Assembly (NCBI RefSeq): GCF_016907475.1
Contig: NZ_JAFBCA010000001.1
Span: 1,302,001 to 1,366,000, forward strand
From: Nocardioides cavernae
Lineage (GTDB): Bacteria; Actinomycetota; Actinomycetes; Propionibacteriales; Nocardioidaceae
Length of the DNA: 64,000 bases
Direction: 5' to 3'
The number at the start of each line of letters is the position of its first letter. Position 1 is the first letter of the stretch. A program made the translations under genes and the position numbers. Shown in pieces: positions 15,907 through 24,251 of this stretch. The notes below the pieces were generated by a model, which worked only from the letters and a program-made list of their open reading frames with translations, did no database searches and had not been told where the DNA came from.

Positions 15907-16791
15907 TCAGTGATCCCCGGCTGACCGGGGATCACTGAACTTGTCGGCCCGTGCACGGCCTGACAAGTTCAGCGAACGCCTGACAAGTCCGGCGAGGAAC
16001 TCGCTGCACCCCACCTCGAGCTTGTACGACGCCAGCGCGTCGCCGCGGGTCACACCACGGTTCACGATGACGACCGGCGTCCTGCCCTGGGCCGCCCGCT
16101 TGACGAACCGCAGCCCGCTCATCACCGTCAGTGACGACCCGGCGACGAGCAGCGCCCCCGACGTGCCGAGCGCCTCGACGGCGGCGTAGCAGCGTGCCAC
16201 CCGGTCGGGCGGCACGTTCTCGCCGAAGAAGACCACGTCGGGCTTGAGCGGTCCGCCGCACGGGCACCGCGGCACCACGAAGTCGTGGGTGTCGTCGAGG
16301 TCGACGTCACCGTCGGGACGCGACTCCACCCAGCCGTGCCGCTCGAGCCAGCCGGGGTTGAGGGCGTCCAGCTCGCGCTCGAGCGCGGCGCGGGAGGACG
16401 TCGTACGGCAGGTGAGGCAGACGACCTCGGCCACGCGGCCGTGGAGGGCGACGAGGTGACGTGACCCGGCGGCCTCGTGCAGGCCGTCGACGTTCTGGGT
16501 GATGAGGAGCTCGGGGTCGAGGGCGGCGAGGGCCTGGTGACCGGCGTTGGGCTCGGCGCGGCCCATCCGCTGCCACCCGAGGTGGCTGCGCGCCCAGTAG
16601 CGCTGCTGCGCCTCAGGCGTGGCGACGAACTCCTGGTAGGTCATCGGCGCACGCGTCGGCGCGCCCGGGCCGCGGTAGTCGGGTATCCCGGAGTCGGTGG
16701 ACAGCCCGGCGCCGGTGAGCACGACCAGCGGCCGCGAGGCGAGCAGGTCGAGGGCCTCGTCCTCGGCGGAGAGGCGGGCCGTGAGGGTCAC
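15907..16791 (-). CDS. Sir2-family NAD-dependent protein deacylase
   Basis: Removes acyl groups from protein lysines, consuming NAD. Motifs in order: 'GAGLSTDSGIPDYRG' (residues ~27-41, NAD binding), 'TQNVDGLHEAAG' (~118-129), catalytic His in 'LHGRVAEVVC', and four zinc Cys in 'CLTC' and 'CPCG'; later 'FFGENVP', 'GSSLTV' and 'VNRG'. At 294 residues it is slightly longer than the family norm. The last ~22 codons are written by the compound palindrome at 15908-15990, so the C-terminal tail is probably acquired sequence. GTG start overlaps the upstream DUF2277 stop by four bases (GTGA), which makes a two-gene operon. Confidence 0.92.
   Translation of the reverse strand: MTLTARLSAEDEALDLLASRPLVVLTGAGLSTDSGIPDYRGPGAPTRAPMTYQEFVATPEAQQRYWARSHLGWQRMGRAEPNAGHQALAALDPELLITQNVDGLHEAAGSRHLVALHGRVAEVVCLTCRTTSSRAALERELDALNPGWLERHGWVESRPDGDVDLDDTHDFVVPRCPCGGPLKPDVVFFGENVPPDRVARCYAAVEALGTSGALLVAGSSLTVMSGLRFVKRAAQGRTPVVIVNRGVTRGDALASYKLEVGCSEFLAGLVRRSLNLSGRARADKFSDPRSAGDH
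15908..15990. repeat. tandem palindromes forming the 3' end of the sir2 frame
   Basis: CAGTGATCCCCGG (15908-15920) pairs perfectly with 15925-15937. The next hairpin GAACTTGTC...GACAAGTTC spans 15937-15970 with inner CGTGCACG. A third copy of the arm (GCCTGACAAGTCC) lies at 15978-15990. It sits between convergent ideR and sir2 and contains the end of the sir2 reading frame. Confidence 0.8.
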
Positions 16792-17054
16792 GCGTAGCGC
16801 GCCTGGGCGCGGGCTCGGGCCTTCGCTGCCTCGACGTCGCGGTTCTTCGGCGGCGCGGCAGTGACGAGGTCGTCGAGCAGGTGCTCGGTGATGTGGGCGA
16901 TCTCCTTCACCGCGGCGTAGAAGACCTCCTCGTTGGCCTGCGACGGCTTCGTCGTGCCGGCCACCTTGCGCACGTACTGCAGGGCAGCCGCGGTGACCTC
17001 GTCACGCGTCGCGGGCGGCTCGAAGTTGTTGAGCGGGCGGATGTTGCGGCACAT
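16788..17054 (-). CDS. DUF2277 family protein
   Basis: A small 88-residue cytosolic protein with the DUF2277 pattern: 'MCRNIRPLNNFEPPAT' at the start, then 'AALQYVRKVAGTTKPSQAN' and 'FYAAVKEIAHITEHLLDDL'. The function of the family is not established. The ATG at 17054 follows TACCCT by seven bases on this strand, consistent with a leaderless message. Its TGA overlaps the sir2 GTG, so the deacylase is made from the same transcript. I am confident of the family and infer no function. Confidence 0.85.
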   Translation of the reverse strand: MCRNIRPLNNFEPPATRDEVTAAALQYVRKVAGTTKPSQANEEVFYAAVKEIAHITEHLLDDLVTAAPPKNRDVEAAKARARAQARYA

Positions 17055-17061
17055 GGCGTCG

Positions 17062-17067
17062 AGGGTA
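17062..17067 (-). promoter_or_regulatory. -10 hexamer for DUF2277-sir2
   Basis: TACCCT on the minus strand, seven bases before the ATG at 17054. Confidence 0.5.
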
Positions 17068-17095
17068 CGCCGGAATCCTCGCCCGCCGAGGGGGC

Positions 17096-18967
17096 TCAGA
17101 GCGCGAAGAACGTGACGTCCTCGCCCGTCACGAGCGCGACCTTGCCCGAGGCGAGGGGCACGAGGCGTACGTCGGCGACGTCGGTGCCGTGCTCCACCTC
17201 GACCATCCGGTTGCTCATCGACCCGTCGGCCAGCGAGAGGACCGAGACCCAGCCCGTGGTGCCGGTCCACCCCTGGCTGACGACGGTGAGGACCGTGCGC
17301 TGCTCGGGCAGCCAGGTGAACTGGCGCGGGTCGGTCGCCGCTCCGGCCTGCGTGCCCTCGTCGTAGCGGACGACGTCGAGCTGGCGCGGGTCGGCGAGGT
17401 CGGTGACGTCGAAGAGCGCCGCCTGTGCGCCGCGGGTGACGCCGTCGAGCGTGGCGTCCTGGCCCATCCCGATGAGCCGCTGCTCGCCGAGCGGGTGGAG
17501 GTACTCGGAGAAGCCGGGGATCTTCAGCTCGCCCACCAGCCGCGGGGCGGTCGGGTCGCTGAGGTCGATCGCGTAGAGCGGGTCGGTCTGGCGGAAGGTG
17601 ACCACGATCGCGAGGTCGTCGAACCACCGCACGGACTTGATCTCCTCTCCGACGCCGAGCTGGTCGACCCGTCCGTCCTCGACGAGGTCCGAGCCCTCCT
17701 CGCGGAGCGTCAGCACCGAGTTGAAGTTGCCGGTCTCGCTGCTCGGCCCGACCGCGACGCGGAGCGAACCGCCCACGGCGTCCATCGACCAGCGGTCCGC
17801 GATGCTGCCCTCCACCTCGCCCGAGGCGACGTACGTCGCCTCTGTCCCGTCGAGTCCGAAGGCGAACAGGGGGGTCGTGCCGTCGGTGCCGGGGAAGCCG
17901 GTCGGGCGGCAGTTCATGCAGTCGACCCAGCCCCACTGGGGTGCGGACGCGGCGAGGTAGAACCGGTCGGTCGAGAAGTAGGAGATGGCGGAGTCGGTGG
18001 CCACCGCGGTGGTCGTGAGCGCGGTCGGCTCGGCGGGGTCGAAGGCCAGCAAGGTGGTGGTGCCCAGGGCCAGGTCGTCGTCCGGGATGGCGACGTCCTC
18101 GCAGTCGACGACCGGTGCGCCGTCGACCGTGGGGAGCCAGTCGGCCAGGGTGGTGTCGCGCACGAGCGCGCGGTTGCTCAGCCGCGCCCGCAGCTGGCCG
18201 AGGGTCCCGTCGGGGGCGGTGAAGTCGAGCTCGGGCAGACCGTTCTGCAGCACGACACGCACGACGTCGCCGTGCAGGCGCACCGCCGACGCGCGGCCTC
18301 GGACCTCGGTCGTGTCGACGACTGCGGGCGAGGTGGGGTCGGCGAGGTCGACCGTGGTGATCGTCGTCGACATCCCGTCCGTCGAGGTTCCGAGGACCAC
18401 CGCGCGCCCGTCGACGAGGACCATCTCCCCGCCGGGATCGCCGACCCACCCGCTGCTGCCGCGGGCGTCCTCGAGGCGGGTGGAGGACAGCAGGCGCGGC
18501 TCGTCGCCCGAGACGTCGTACGCCAGCAGCTCGCCGTCACGCAGCCGTAGCAGCAGGCTGCCGGCCACCTTCACCACGTCGGCCTCGTCGACGCCGGCCT
18601 CCTGGACGTTGGTGCCGGACTCGTTGCTGGTGCTGCGGGAGGTCGACACGGTCGACCGGGCGGCCTCCGAGCTCGGAGCGGCCGCGGCACCGGCGTCTTC
18701 ACTGGTCATGACGTCGTACATGACATCGCCGCCCCAGCCGTAGGGGCCGACCGCTTCGAGCGCCCGGTCGACGTAGGAGGCGAGGAGCTCGTCGCACCCC
18801 GCGGCGACCGTGAGGTCGGCGTTGGCGAGGACGATCGGCGGCGAGGCGGGCGGACGACCGCCGTCGGGGTCGTTGCCGAGCGCGTAGCCGACGCCGACGG
18901 CTGCGGCGAGGCTGGTGACGACCGTGGCACCAGTGACGAGGTTGCGAACGCGCTGCGCAGTGGGCAT
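17096..18967 (-). CDS. secreted beta-propeller domain protein
   Basis: A 623-residue exported protein. After a basic start, residues ~12-33 are a hydrophobic signal or anchor ('LVTGATVVTSLAAAVGVGYALG'-like, ending near an Ala/Gly stretch). A Ser/Ala-rich linker follows, then 'NVQEAGVDEADVVKVAGSLLL', the hallmark of the PF09826 beta-propeller family. Repeated strands such as 'LLAYDVSGDEP', 'LFAFGLDG', 'LYAIDLSDP', 'ALFDVTDLADP' and 'VSVLSLADG' mark successive blades. Two Cys in 'VDCMNC' may form a disulfide. The ATG at 18967 was chosen because upstream codons run into the divergent gene's promoter. Role outside the cell is unknown; such domains usually bind protein or polysaccharide. Confidence 0.8.
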   Translation of the reverse strand: MPTAQRVRNLVTGATVVTSLAAAVGVGYALGNDPDGGRPPASPPIVLANADLTVAAGCDELLASYVDRALEAVGPYGWGGDVMYDVMTSEDAGAAAAPSSEAARSTVSTSRSTSNESGTNVQEAGVDEADVVKVAGSLLLRLRDGELLAYDVSGDEPRLLSSTRLEDARGSSGWVGDPGGEMVLVDGRAVVLGTSTDGMSTTITTVDLADPTSPAVVDTTEVRGRASAVRLHGDVVRVVLQNGLPELDFTAPDGTLGQLRARLSNRALVRDTTLADWLPTVDGAPVVDCEDVAIPDDDLALGTTTLLAFDPAEPTALTTTAVATDSAISYFSTDRFYLAASAPQWGWVDCMNCRPTGFPGTDGTTPLFAFGLDGTEATYVASGEVEGSIADRWSMDAVGGSLRVAVGPSSETGNFNSVLTLREEGSDLVEDGRVDQLGVGEEIKSVRWFDDLAIVVTFRQTDPLYAIDLSDPTAPRLVGELKIPGFSEYLHPLGEQRLIGMGQDATLDGVTRGAQAALFDVTDLADPRQLDVVRYDEGTQAGAATDPRQFTWLPEQRTVLTVVSQGWTGTTGWVSVLSLADGSMSNRMVEVEHGTDVADVRLVPLASGKVALVTGEDVTFFAL

Positions 18968-19007
18968 GGCGGTGGGACGGGCCCTCCGTGGGCGCGGTTC
19001 CGCGTGA

Positions 19008-19013
19008 CACGAT
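19008..19013 (+). promoter_or_regulatory. -10 hexamer for the gene at 19020
   Basis: CACGAT followed by six bases and ATG at 19020. Confidence 0.4.
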
Positions 19014-19019
19014 GGCGCG

Positions 19020-20210
19020 ATGAGCGACCGCCGCGCCGACAGCCGCCCCGACCGCGACCTGGACCTCGTCCTCTTCGGCGCCACCGGGTTCACCGGCGGG
19101 CTCACCGCCGACTACCTCGCCGCCGCCGCGCCGGCCGGGCTGCGCTGGGCGATCGCCGGCCGCAACGCCGACAAGCTCGAGGCCGTACGACGGCGGCTCG
19201 CCGAGGCCGGGGCGAGCGACGTCGAGGTGCTGGTCGCCGAGTCGACCGACGCCGCGGCCCTGTCCGACATCGCCCGCCGCGCCCGCGTGGTCGCCACCAC
19301 GATCGGGCCCTACCTCGAGCACGGCGCCCCGCTGGTCGCCGCCTGCGCGGAGGCCGGCACCGACTACCTCGACCTCACCGGCGAGCCGGAGTTCGTGGAC
19401 CGGATGTTCCTCGAGCACCACCAGACCGCGGTGCGCACCGGCGCCCGCCTCGTCCACGCCTGCGGCTTCGACTCGATCCCGCACGACCTGGGCGCCTACT
19501 ACACCGTGCAGCAGCTGCCCGACGACGAGCCGATCACCGTGCGAGGCGTCGTCCGGTCCGGCGGCGCCTTCTCCGGCGGCACCTTCCATTCGGCGATGGA
19601 GCAGTTCGCCCGGGCCAAGCAGATGCGCGCGACGTACGCCGCCCGCCGGCGCGCCGAGGCGCGACCCGAGGGACGGTCGTCGCGCGCGGTGCGCGGCAAG
19701 CCCCACCGCGACCCGGTGCTCGGCTACTGGCTGCTCCCGCTGCCGACGATCGACCCGATCATCGTGGCCCGCACCGGCGCCGCGCTGGCGTCGTACGGTC
19801 CGAAGTTCCGTTACTCCCACTGGGTCGGCACCAAGACCCTGCGCTACGCCGCCGGCGGCGCGGTGGGGGTGGGAGCGCTGACGCTGGCCGCCCAGGTCAA
19901 GCCGCTGCGCGAGCTCATCACGTCCAAGGTGCCGAAGGGTTCCGGGCCCGACGACGCCAAGCGCGCGAAGTCGTGGTTCACCGTCGACTTCCTCGGCGAG
20001 GCCGGCGAGCGAACGGTCCGTACCCGCGTCTCGGGCGGCGATCCGGGCTACACCGAGACCGCCAAGATGCTCAGCGAGGCCGCGCTGTGCCTCGCCCTCG
20101 ACGACAACCCCGACGCGGCGGGCCAGGTCACGCCGGCCCAGGCCATGGGCGATGCGTTGCTCGAACGGTTGCAGAAAGCCGGGATCCGGTTCGAGACGCT
20201 CGCCGGCTGA
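19020..20210 (+). CDS. saccharopine-dehydrogenase-like / trans-acting enoyl reductase family protein
   Basis: An NAD(P)-binding protein of 396 residues. The Rossmann motif 'LVLFGATGFTGGLTADYLA' occupies residues ~16-34, then 'WAIAGRNADKLEAVR' and 'VVATTIGPYLEHG'. The middle has 'YLDLTGEPEFVDRMFLEHH', 'VHACGFDSIPHDLGAYY' and later 'GPKFRYSHWVGTKT'. These motifs are shared by mycobacterial Rv2953-type trans-acting enoyl reductases and by saccharopine-dehydrogenase-like proteins. In organisms without phthiocerol lipids the substrate is not known, so lipid reduction here is only a guess. Probably leaderless, divergent from the beta-propeller gene, and 22 bases upstream of the CHAD gene. Confidence 0.8.
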   Translation: MSDRRADSRPDRDLDLVLFGATGFTGGLTADYLAAAAPAGLRWAIAGRNADKLEAVRRRLAEAGASDVEVLVAESTDAAALSDIARRARVVATTIGPYLEHGAPLVAACAEAGTDYLDLTGEPEFVDRMFLEHHQTAVRTGARLVHACGFDSIPHDLGAYYTVQQLPDDEPITVRGVVRSGGAFSGGTFHSAMEQFARAKQMRATYAARRRAEARPEGRSSRAVRGKPHRDPVLGYWLLPLPTIDPIIVARTGAALASYGPKFRYSHWVGTKTLRYAAGGAVGVGALTLAAQVKPLRELITSKVPKGSGPDDAKRAKSWFTVDFLGEAGERTVRTRVSGGDPGYTETAKMLSEAALCLALDDNPDAAGQVTPAQAMGDALLERLQKAGIRFETLAG

Positions 20211-20232
20211 CCCTCTGCCGGATGATGGGGTG

Positions 20233-21132
20233 ATGACGGTCGAACGGCACCCGACGGCTGCTGACGTCGTGCGCGCCCACCTGGCCGAGAACGTCGCGAG
20301 GTTGCACGAGGAGGAGGCACGAGTCCGTTCGGGGGAGACGAGCGGCGTCCACAAGATGCGCATCGCCGCACGACGCCTTCGAACGTCGCTCCGGACGTGT
20401 CAGCCGCTGTTCGAGCAGAGCACCGACGCCCTCAGCGACGAGCTGCGCTGGCTCGGTCGCGCGCTGAGCGTCGCCCGCGACGCCCAGGTGCTTCGGGAGC
20501 GACTCCGAGACCTCGTGTCGGCCCAACCGCCGGACCTGGTGATGGGCCCGGTGGACGTCCTGATCGACGACGAGCTCAGCGCCGCCGAGCAGCGCGGGCG
20601 CGCACACGCGCTCGTGGTGTTGGGGGACTCGCGGTACCGCCGCCTGCTGGACGACCTCGACGCCCTCGTGCGCGACCTCCCGATGACGGGGGAGGGAGCC
20701 AGGCCTGCGGGCGACGTGTTCCCCGGCCTGCTCCGCCGCGACACCAAGCGGCTGCGTCGCGCGGTCCGGGCCGCTCGGGAGGTCGAGTCCGGCGAGGCGC
20801 ACGATGCGGCACTGCACAACGCGCGCAAGAAGGCGAAGCGGCTGCGGTACGCCGCCGAGCTGGCGGTCCCGGCCCTGGGAGAGCCGGCGGAGAAGCTGGC
20901 CTCTGCCGCCGAGGAGGTGCAGGAGGCACTGGGGGAGCACCAGGACACGGTGATGTCGCGGAGGTTCCTGCGCGAGCTAGGGGCACGCACGCACCTCGAC
21001 GGGATGAACGGGTTCACCCTCGGCCGGCTGCACGTGATCGAGGAGGCTCGTGCCGCAGCGGCGACCGAGGACTTCGAGCACGCGTGGGCCCACGTGGAGG
21101 CCTGCAGGATCCGGACACGCAGGGCCAGCTAG
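20233..21132 (+). CDS. CHAD domain protein
   Basis: A 299-residue helical protein of the CHAD family, whose members bind inorganic polyphosphate through conserved His, Lys and Arg residues. Visible repeats of the signature are 'GVHKMRIAARRLRTSLRTC' (residues ~38-56), 'FPGLLRRDTKRLRRAVRAA' and 'LHNARKKAKRLRYAAELA' (about 195-212). The two HxxRxxxKxxR-like helices form the basic pore. No CYTH domain or polyphosphate kinase is adjacent, so this is a stand-alone CHAD. The ATG at 20233 is used; a GTG one codon upstream is possible. It follows the previous gene closely and may share its transcript. Confidence 0.9.
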   Translation: MTVERHPTAADVVRAHLAENVARLHEEEARVRSGETSGVHKMRIAARRLRTSLRTCQPLFEQSTDALSDELRWLGRALSVARDAQVLRERLRDLVSAQPPDLVMGPVDVLIDDELSAAEQRGRAHALVVLGDSRYRRLLDDLDALVRDLPMTGEGARPAGDVFPGLLRRDTKRLRRAVRAAREVESGEAHDAALHNARKKAKRLRYAAELAVPALGEPAEKLASAAEEVQEALGEHQDTVMSRRFLRELGARTHLDGMNGFTLGRLHVIEEARAAAATEDFEHAWAHVEACRIRTRRAS

Positions 21133-21159
21133 TCCCGGAGGAGGCTGGTCGCGCGGTGC

Positions 21160-21235
21160 TGGTGCCCCAGGCAAGAGTCGAACTTGCGACCTTTCGCTTA
21201 GGAGGCGGCTGCTCTATCCACTGAGCTACTGGGGC
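21160..21235 (-). tRNA. tRNA-Arg (anticodon CCU), CCA encoded
   Basis: Minus-strand cloverleaf: acceptor GCCCCAG paired with CTGGGGC, D-stem GCTC/GAGC, anticodon loop CTCCTAA giving CCU, T-stem GCAAG/CTTGC with loop TTCGACT, then A and encoded CCA. The anticodon stem holds only three Watson-Crick pairs next to the loop; the outer two positions are G-A and C-A. It decodes AGG, a rare codon in this GC-rich genome. Confidence 0.92.
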
Positions 21236-21413
21236 GGCGCTGCGGCACCCGAGGTGGCGCGGCGGGAAGCATCCTGCCACGACGTCGTACGCCCTCGGGC
21301 ATCAGCAGGGTGCCTGGCCCGGCGTGGCCGCCGCTCGGCGGGAGCGGAAATCTTGTCGCGGTGAAGTAGGTTCAGTCCGGTCAGCCCCTCCCCACCCCAA
21401 CGAAGGTGAGCCC

Positions 21414-22694
21414 GTGTCGGACGAGCCGCGCCCTGAGCCGTCCGACGGCGCACCCAAACGCCGCGGGAAGGTGGCCCGCAAGCACACCGTCGGCCGCGTG
21501 GTCCTGATCAGCGCGCTCGTGCTCGCACTCATCACCGGGCTGGGCACCGTCTACTTCATCCGCCACCTCAACGGCAACATCGAGGGGCTCTCCCTGGACG
21601 CGCTCGGCGACGACGAGCGTCCCGAGAAGGTCTACACCGGCAACGGCGAGCCGCTCAACATCCTGGTGATGGGCTCCGACTCGCGCGACTGCGAGGGCTG
21701 CGGCATCGACAAGGAGGGCGGCGGCGGCTCCGACACCACCATCCTCGTGCACCTGTCCGCGGACCGCAGCCGGGCGTACGCCGTCTCGATCCCGCGTGAC
21801 TCGATCATCGACCGACCCGAGTGCAACGCCGGCGACTCCGCCGCTGCGACCGACGTGATGTGGAACGCCGCCTACGGCGTGGGCGGCCCCGTCTGCACGC
21901 TCGACCAGCTCGAGTTCAACACCGACATCTACGTCGACCACTTCATCGTCGTGGACTTCGCCAGCTTCGGCGACATGGTCGACGCCGTCGGCGGCGTCCC
22001 GGTCTGCGTGCCCGAGGACATCGTCGACCGCGAGCACCAGATCTTCGTCCCCAAGGGCAATCCGTCGGTCCTCTCGGGCGACGAGGCCCTCGACTACGTC
22101 CGCGCGCGCTACGTGGGCGAGCAGCTCCAGCAGAACGACATCTCCCGGATCCGACGCCAGCAGGAGTTCATCGGCGCCCTCGTCCGCGAGGTGCAGTCGG
22201 CGGGCACGCTGACCCGGCTCGACAAGGTCGTGAAGTTCCTCGACGCGGCCACCAAGTCGCTGACCACCGACGAGGAGTTCGCCTCGGTCACCCGCCTCGG
22301 CAAGGTGGCGATGCAGCTGCAGAACATCGGCCTCGACAAGGTCAAGTTCGTCACGCTGCCGACCGAGTACTACCCGCGCGACTCCGAGTTCTGGGGCAAG
22401 GTCTACTGGACGCCGGAGGCGGAGGAGATCTGGAAGCTGGTCAACGAGGACAAGGTGATCCCGCCGCGGCTGCTCGGTGGCAACTCGGTGAGCGCCGAAG
22501 GCCCGCCCGGATCCTCCGAGACGCCGTCGCCGAGCGCCGACGGAGAGAGCCCGTCGGAGACCCCGTCCGAGACTCCCTCCGAGACCCCGTCCGAGACTCC
22601 GTCGGAGACCCCGTCCGAGACGGCCAGCGAGACCGCCACTCCCGAGGCGCCCGCGACCACCGAGCCCGACCCCGTCCCGGGCATCTGCGCCTGA
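21414..22694 (+). CDS. LytR-CpsA-Psr (LCP) family ligase
   Basis: Membrane-anchored enzyme that transfers undecaprenyl-linked glycopolymers to peptidoglycan. The 426 residues comprise a basic cytosolic head, one membrane helix (about 25-47, 'VVLISALVLALITGLGTVYF'), and an LCP domain with 'LNILVMGSDSRD', 'SDTTILVHLSADRSRAYAVSIPRDS', 'DHFIVVDFASFGDMVDAVGGVPVCVPEDI' and 'LSGDEALDYVRARYV...DISRIRRQQEFI', which include the conserved Arg/Asp set for pyrophosphate binding. The C-terminus is a wall-spanning tail with a run of SETP repeats (22545-22625). The GTG at 21414 has GAAGGTGAG upstream. It lies nine bases before the next small gene. Confidence 0.92.
   Translation: MSDEPRPEPSDGAPKRRGKVARKHTVGRVVLISALVLALITGLGTVYFIRHLNGNIEGLSLDALGDDERPEKVYTGNGEPLNILVMGSDSRDCEGCGIDKEGGGGSDTTILVHLSADRSRAYAVSIPRDSIIDRPECNAGDSAAATDVMWNAAYGVGGPVCTLDQLEFNTDIYVDHFIVVDFASFGDMVDAVGGVPVCVPEDIVDREHQIFVPKGNPSVLSGDEALDYVRARYVGEQLQQNDISRIRRQQEFIGALVREVQSAGTLTRLDKVVKFLDAATKSLTTDEEFASVTRLGKVAMQLQNIGLDKVKFVTLPTEYYPRDSEFWGKVYWTPEAEEIWKLVNEDKVIPPRLLGGNSVSAEGPPGSSETPSPSADGESPSETPSETPSETPSETPSETPSETASETATPEAPATTEPDPVPGICA
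22545..22628 (+). repeat. 12-bp tandem repeat encoding SETP units
   Basis: About six consecutive GAGACNCCGTCN units encode Ser-Glu-Thr-Pro repeats in the LCP tail, with synonymous changes between copies. The length could vary by slippage; the protein function would tolerate it because the tail is a flexible acidic linker. Confidence 0.8.
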
Positions 22695-22702
22695 CCAGTC
22701 CC

Positions 22703-22963
22703 GTGGATCCTGACACCCCGGTCGAGCCGGACGCCGAGGCTGACTCGACGTCCGACTCGACGCCCGACTCGTCGCCCGCCGAGGCGGCGGCGCCGGACGG
22801 GCCGGACGAGCGCGAGCCGGAGTGGAAGCGCCGCCGCCGACTGGCGGCGGTGTTCGGTGACAGCGGTCCCGACCAGACGAGCGACGACCGCGACCCGGGT
22901 GAGGACCGCTCGGGCAAGGGCGACGACTGGTACCGCGACCAGGTGCCGCCCCACCACGGCTGA
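22703..22963 (+). CDS. small acidic conserved actinobacterial protein
   Basis: An 86-residue cytosolic protein, strongly acidic with runs of Asp, Ser and Pro, then a basic patch 'EWKRRRRLAAVFGD' and the C-terminus 'DDWYRDQVPPHHG'. Small actinobacterial proteins ending in similar Trp-aromatic 'D(D/E)W...PPHxx' tails are familiar, but no function is established. It starts at a GTG eight bases after the LCP stop and is probably cotranscribed with it. No domain is recognised; the call rests on codon bias, operon position and the C-terminal motif. Confidence 0.65.
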   Translation: MDPDTPVEPDAEADSTSDSTPDSSPAEAAAPDGPDEREPEWKRRRRLAAVFGDSGPDQTSDDRDPGEDRSGKGDDWYRDQVPPHHG

Positions 22964-23059
22964 CCAGCCTCCGCCGAGCGGTGTCCCAGCCACCTTCGTA
23001 CGCCGCGGAATGTGGCCCAGCGACCGCTCAGCAGGACGCGTCATCGGCGGGACGACGAA

Positions 23060-23087
23060 CGGCCCGCCCCCGGTCGGGGACGGGCCG
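23060..23087. terminator. bidirectional terminator hairpin
   Basis: CGGCCCGCCCCC pairs with GGGGACGGGCCG (one mismatch) around a short loop, between convergent stops at 22963 and 23111. No U-tract, which is usual for actinobacterial hairpin ends. Confidence 0.6.
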
Positions 23088-23110
23088 CACGAAGTCCTGC
23101 CGGACGAAGG

Positions 23111-23461
23111 TCAGACGGCCCCGCCGCGGGCGCGGAGCAGGTCGCGGATCTCCTCGAGGAGGGCGACGTCGGGCGCCGCACCGGCCTCCTCGGTCGGGTA
23201 GAAGCGCTCGCGGGCCTTGGTGTAGGGCACCACGATGAAGAAGTAGACGACCGCGCCCATGATGAGGAACGCGATCAGGGCGTTGAGGAAGGCGCCGAAG
23301 CTGCCCGTCTCGTCACTGAAGAAGTCCTCGGTGTTCGGCAGCAGGCCGGTGAGCCACGCGGTGAACGTGGTGACGACCGCCGCGAAGGCAAGCGCCATGA
23401 TCAGGCCGGTGGCGATCTCGATCAGGTTGCCCTTGAGGACGAATGCCTTGAAGCCGCTCAT
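23111..23461 (-). CDS. mscL: large-conductance mechanosensitive channel
   Basis: Opens under membrane tension to release solutes on hypo-osmotic shock; acts as a homopentamer in the cytoplasmic membrane. The 116 residues start 'MSGFKAFVLKGNLIEIATGL' (N-terminal amphipathic helix and the pore-lining TM1 with 'GNLIEIATGLIMALAFAAVV'), then a periplasmic loop, TM2 'LNALIAFLIMGAVVYFFIVV' and a cytoplasmic helix 'ALLEEIRDLLRARG'. The ATG at 23461 has AGGAG upstream. It is shorter than the mycobacterial protein in the C-terminal part but complete. Confidence 0.95.
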   Translation of the reverse strand: MSGFKAFVLKGNLIEIATGLIMALAFAAVVTTFTAWLTGLLPNTEDFFSDETGSFGAFLNALIAFLIMGAVVYFFIVVPYTKARERFYPTEEAGAAPDVALLEEIRDLLRARGGAV

Positions 23462-23516
23462 GCTGGATCTCCTCTGGTGGGGCCCCGAGAGGCCGCGACG
23501 GTGAACGCACCTCACG

Positions 23517-24149
23517 CTAGCGGTTCCACGACACCGTGAGGTATCGCGTCAGCGCTGCACCGGCCAGCGTGACCGCCTCCTCGGCGCTCGCCCCGACCAC
23601 GACCAGCGCACCACCGGTCCCGCCCGCGGGCCCGTCGGGCACGCCGGTCGGGGTGGCGAGAATGGTGACGTCGCGCGCCACGAGGGCCGCCTCGCCGGTG
23701 CCCGGGTCGGTGGCGAGGAGGTCGACCTCGTCGCCCGGGCGCAGCAGGGCGGCCATGCCGGCGTCGGGAAGCCGCACCGGCACGATCGTCTCTCCGGGCT
23801 GGGCGAGTGCCAGACCCGGCCCGACGAGGCGTACGTCGGTCACCACCTCGCCGCGGCCGATTGCCGCGGCCAGCACCCGCCCGGCCGGGGCTGCCGCGGC
23901 CCGGCCCGGGACGAGGTCGGCCGGCCAGTCGCGGGGGACGAGGTCGTCCTCCGCCAGGAGCGAGCCGGAGGGCAGGTCGCGCGCGGCGACCAGCACCTCG
24001 ACGGTCTCGGCCGGGGGCGGCGCCAGGGTGCGCAGCGCGCCGAGGGCGGCGACGGCGGTGAGCGCGGCGGCGATCAGGCGACGGCGACGCCGCAGCTGGT
24101 GTCGTACGGCGCGCAGCCGGCGCCTGGCCGGCGGGAGTCCCGGGAACAT
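23517..24149 (-). CDS. SAF domain protein (CpaB/RcpC-like)
   Basis: A 210-residue protein with a very basic N-terminus ('RRRLRAVRHQLRRRRR'), one membrane helix (about residues 26-43) and an extracytoplasmic SAF domain ('VEVLVAARDLPSGSLLAEDDLVPRDWP', then 'GRVLAAAIGRGEVVTDVRL' and 'VPVRLPDAGMAALLRPGDEVDLLAT'). This is the layout of Flp pilus assembly protein CpaB/RcpC. No other tad/flp pilus gene is near, so a pilus role is uncertain. It lies on the same strand as mscL but about 55 bases away. Family confident, role not. Confidence 0.8.
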   Translation of the reverse strand: MFPGLPPARRRLRAVRHQLRRRRRLIAAALTAVAALGALRTLAPPPAETVEVLVAARDLPSGSLLAEDDLVPRDWPADLVPGRAAAAPAGRVLAAAIGRGEVVTDVRLVGPGLALAQPGETIVPVRLPDAGMAALLRPGDEVDLLATDPGTGEAALVARDVTILATPTGVPDGPAGGTGGALVVVGASAEEAVTLAGAALTRYLTVSWNR

Positions 24150-24251
24150 GCGTTGACGCTAGGCCGGGGCGACGACGCCCGCTCGGCCTCTCCACAGGGG
24201 GTCTGGTGACGGCCGCTGCGCGACCTCCTCGACCAGCGGCGGGGCGGTCGG

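Noticed and set aside
20896..21130. CHAD protein as part of a CYTH-CHAD or polyphosphate operon
   Set aside because: No CYTH, ppk or ppx sequence lies nearby; the gene stands alone.
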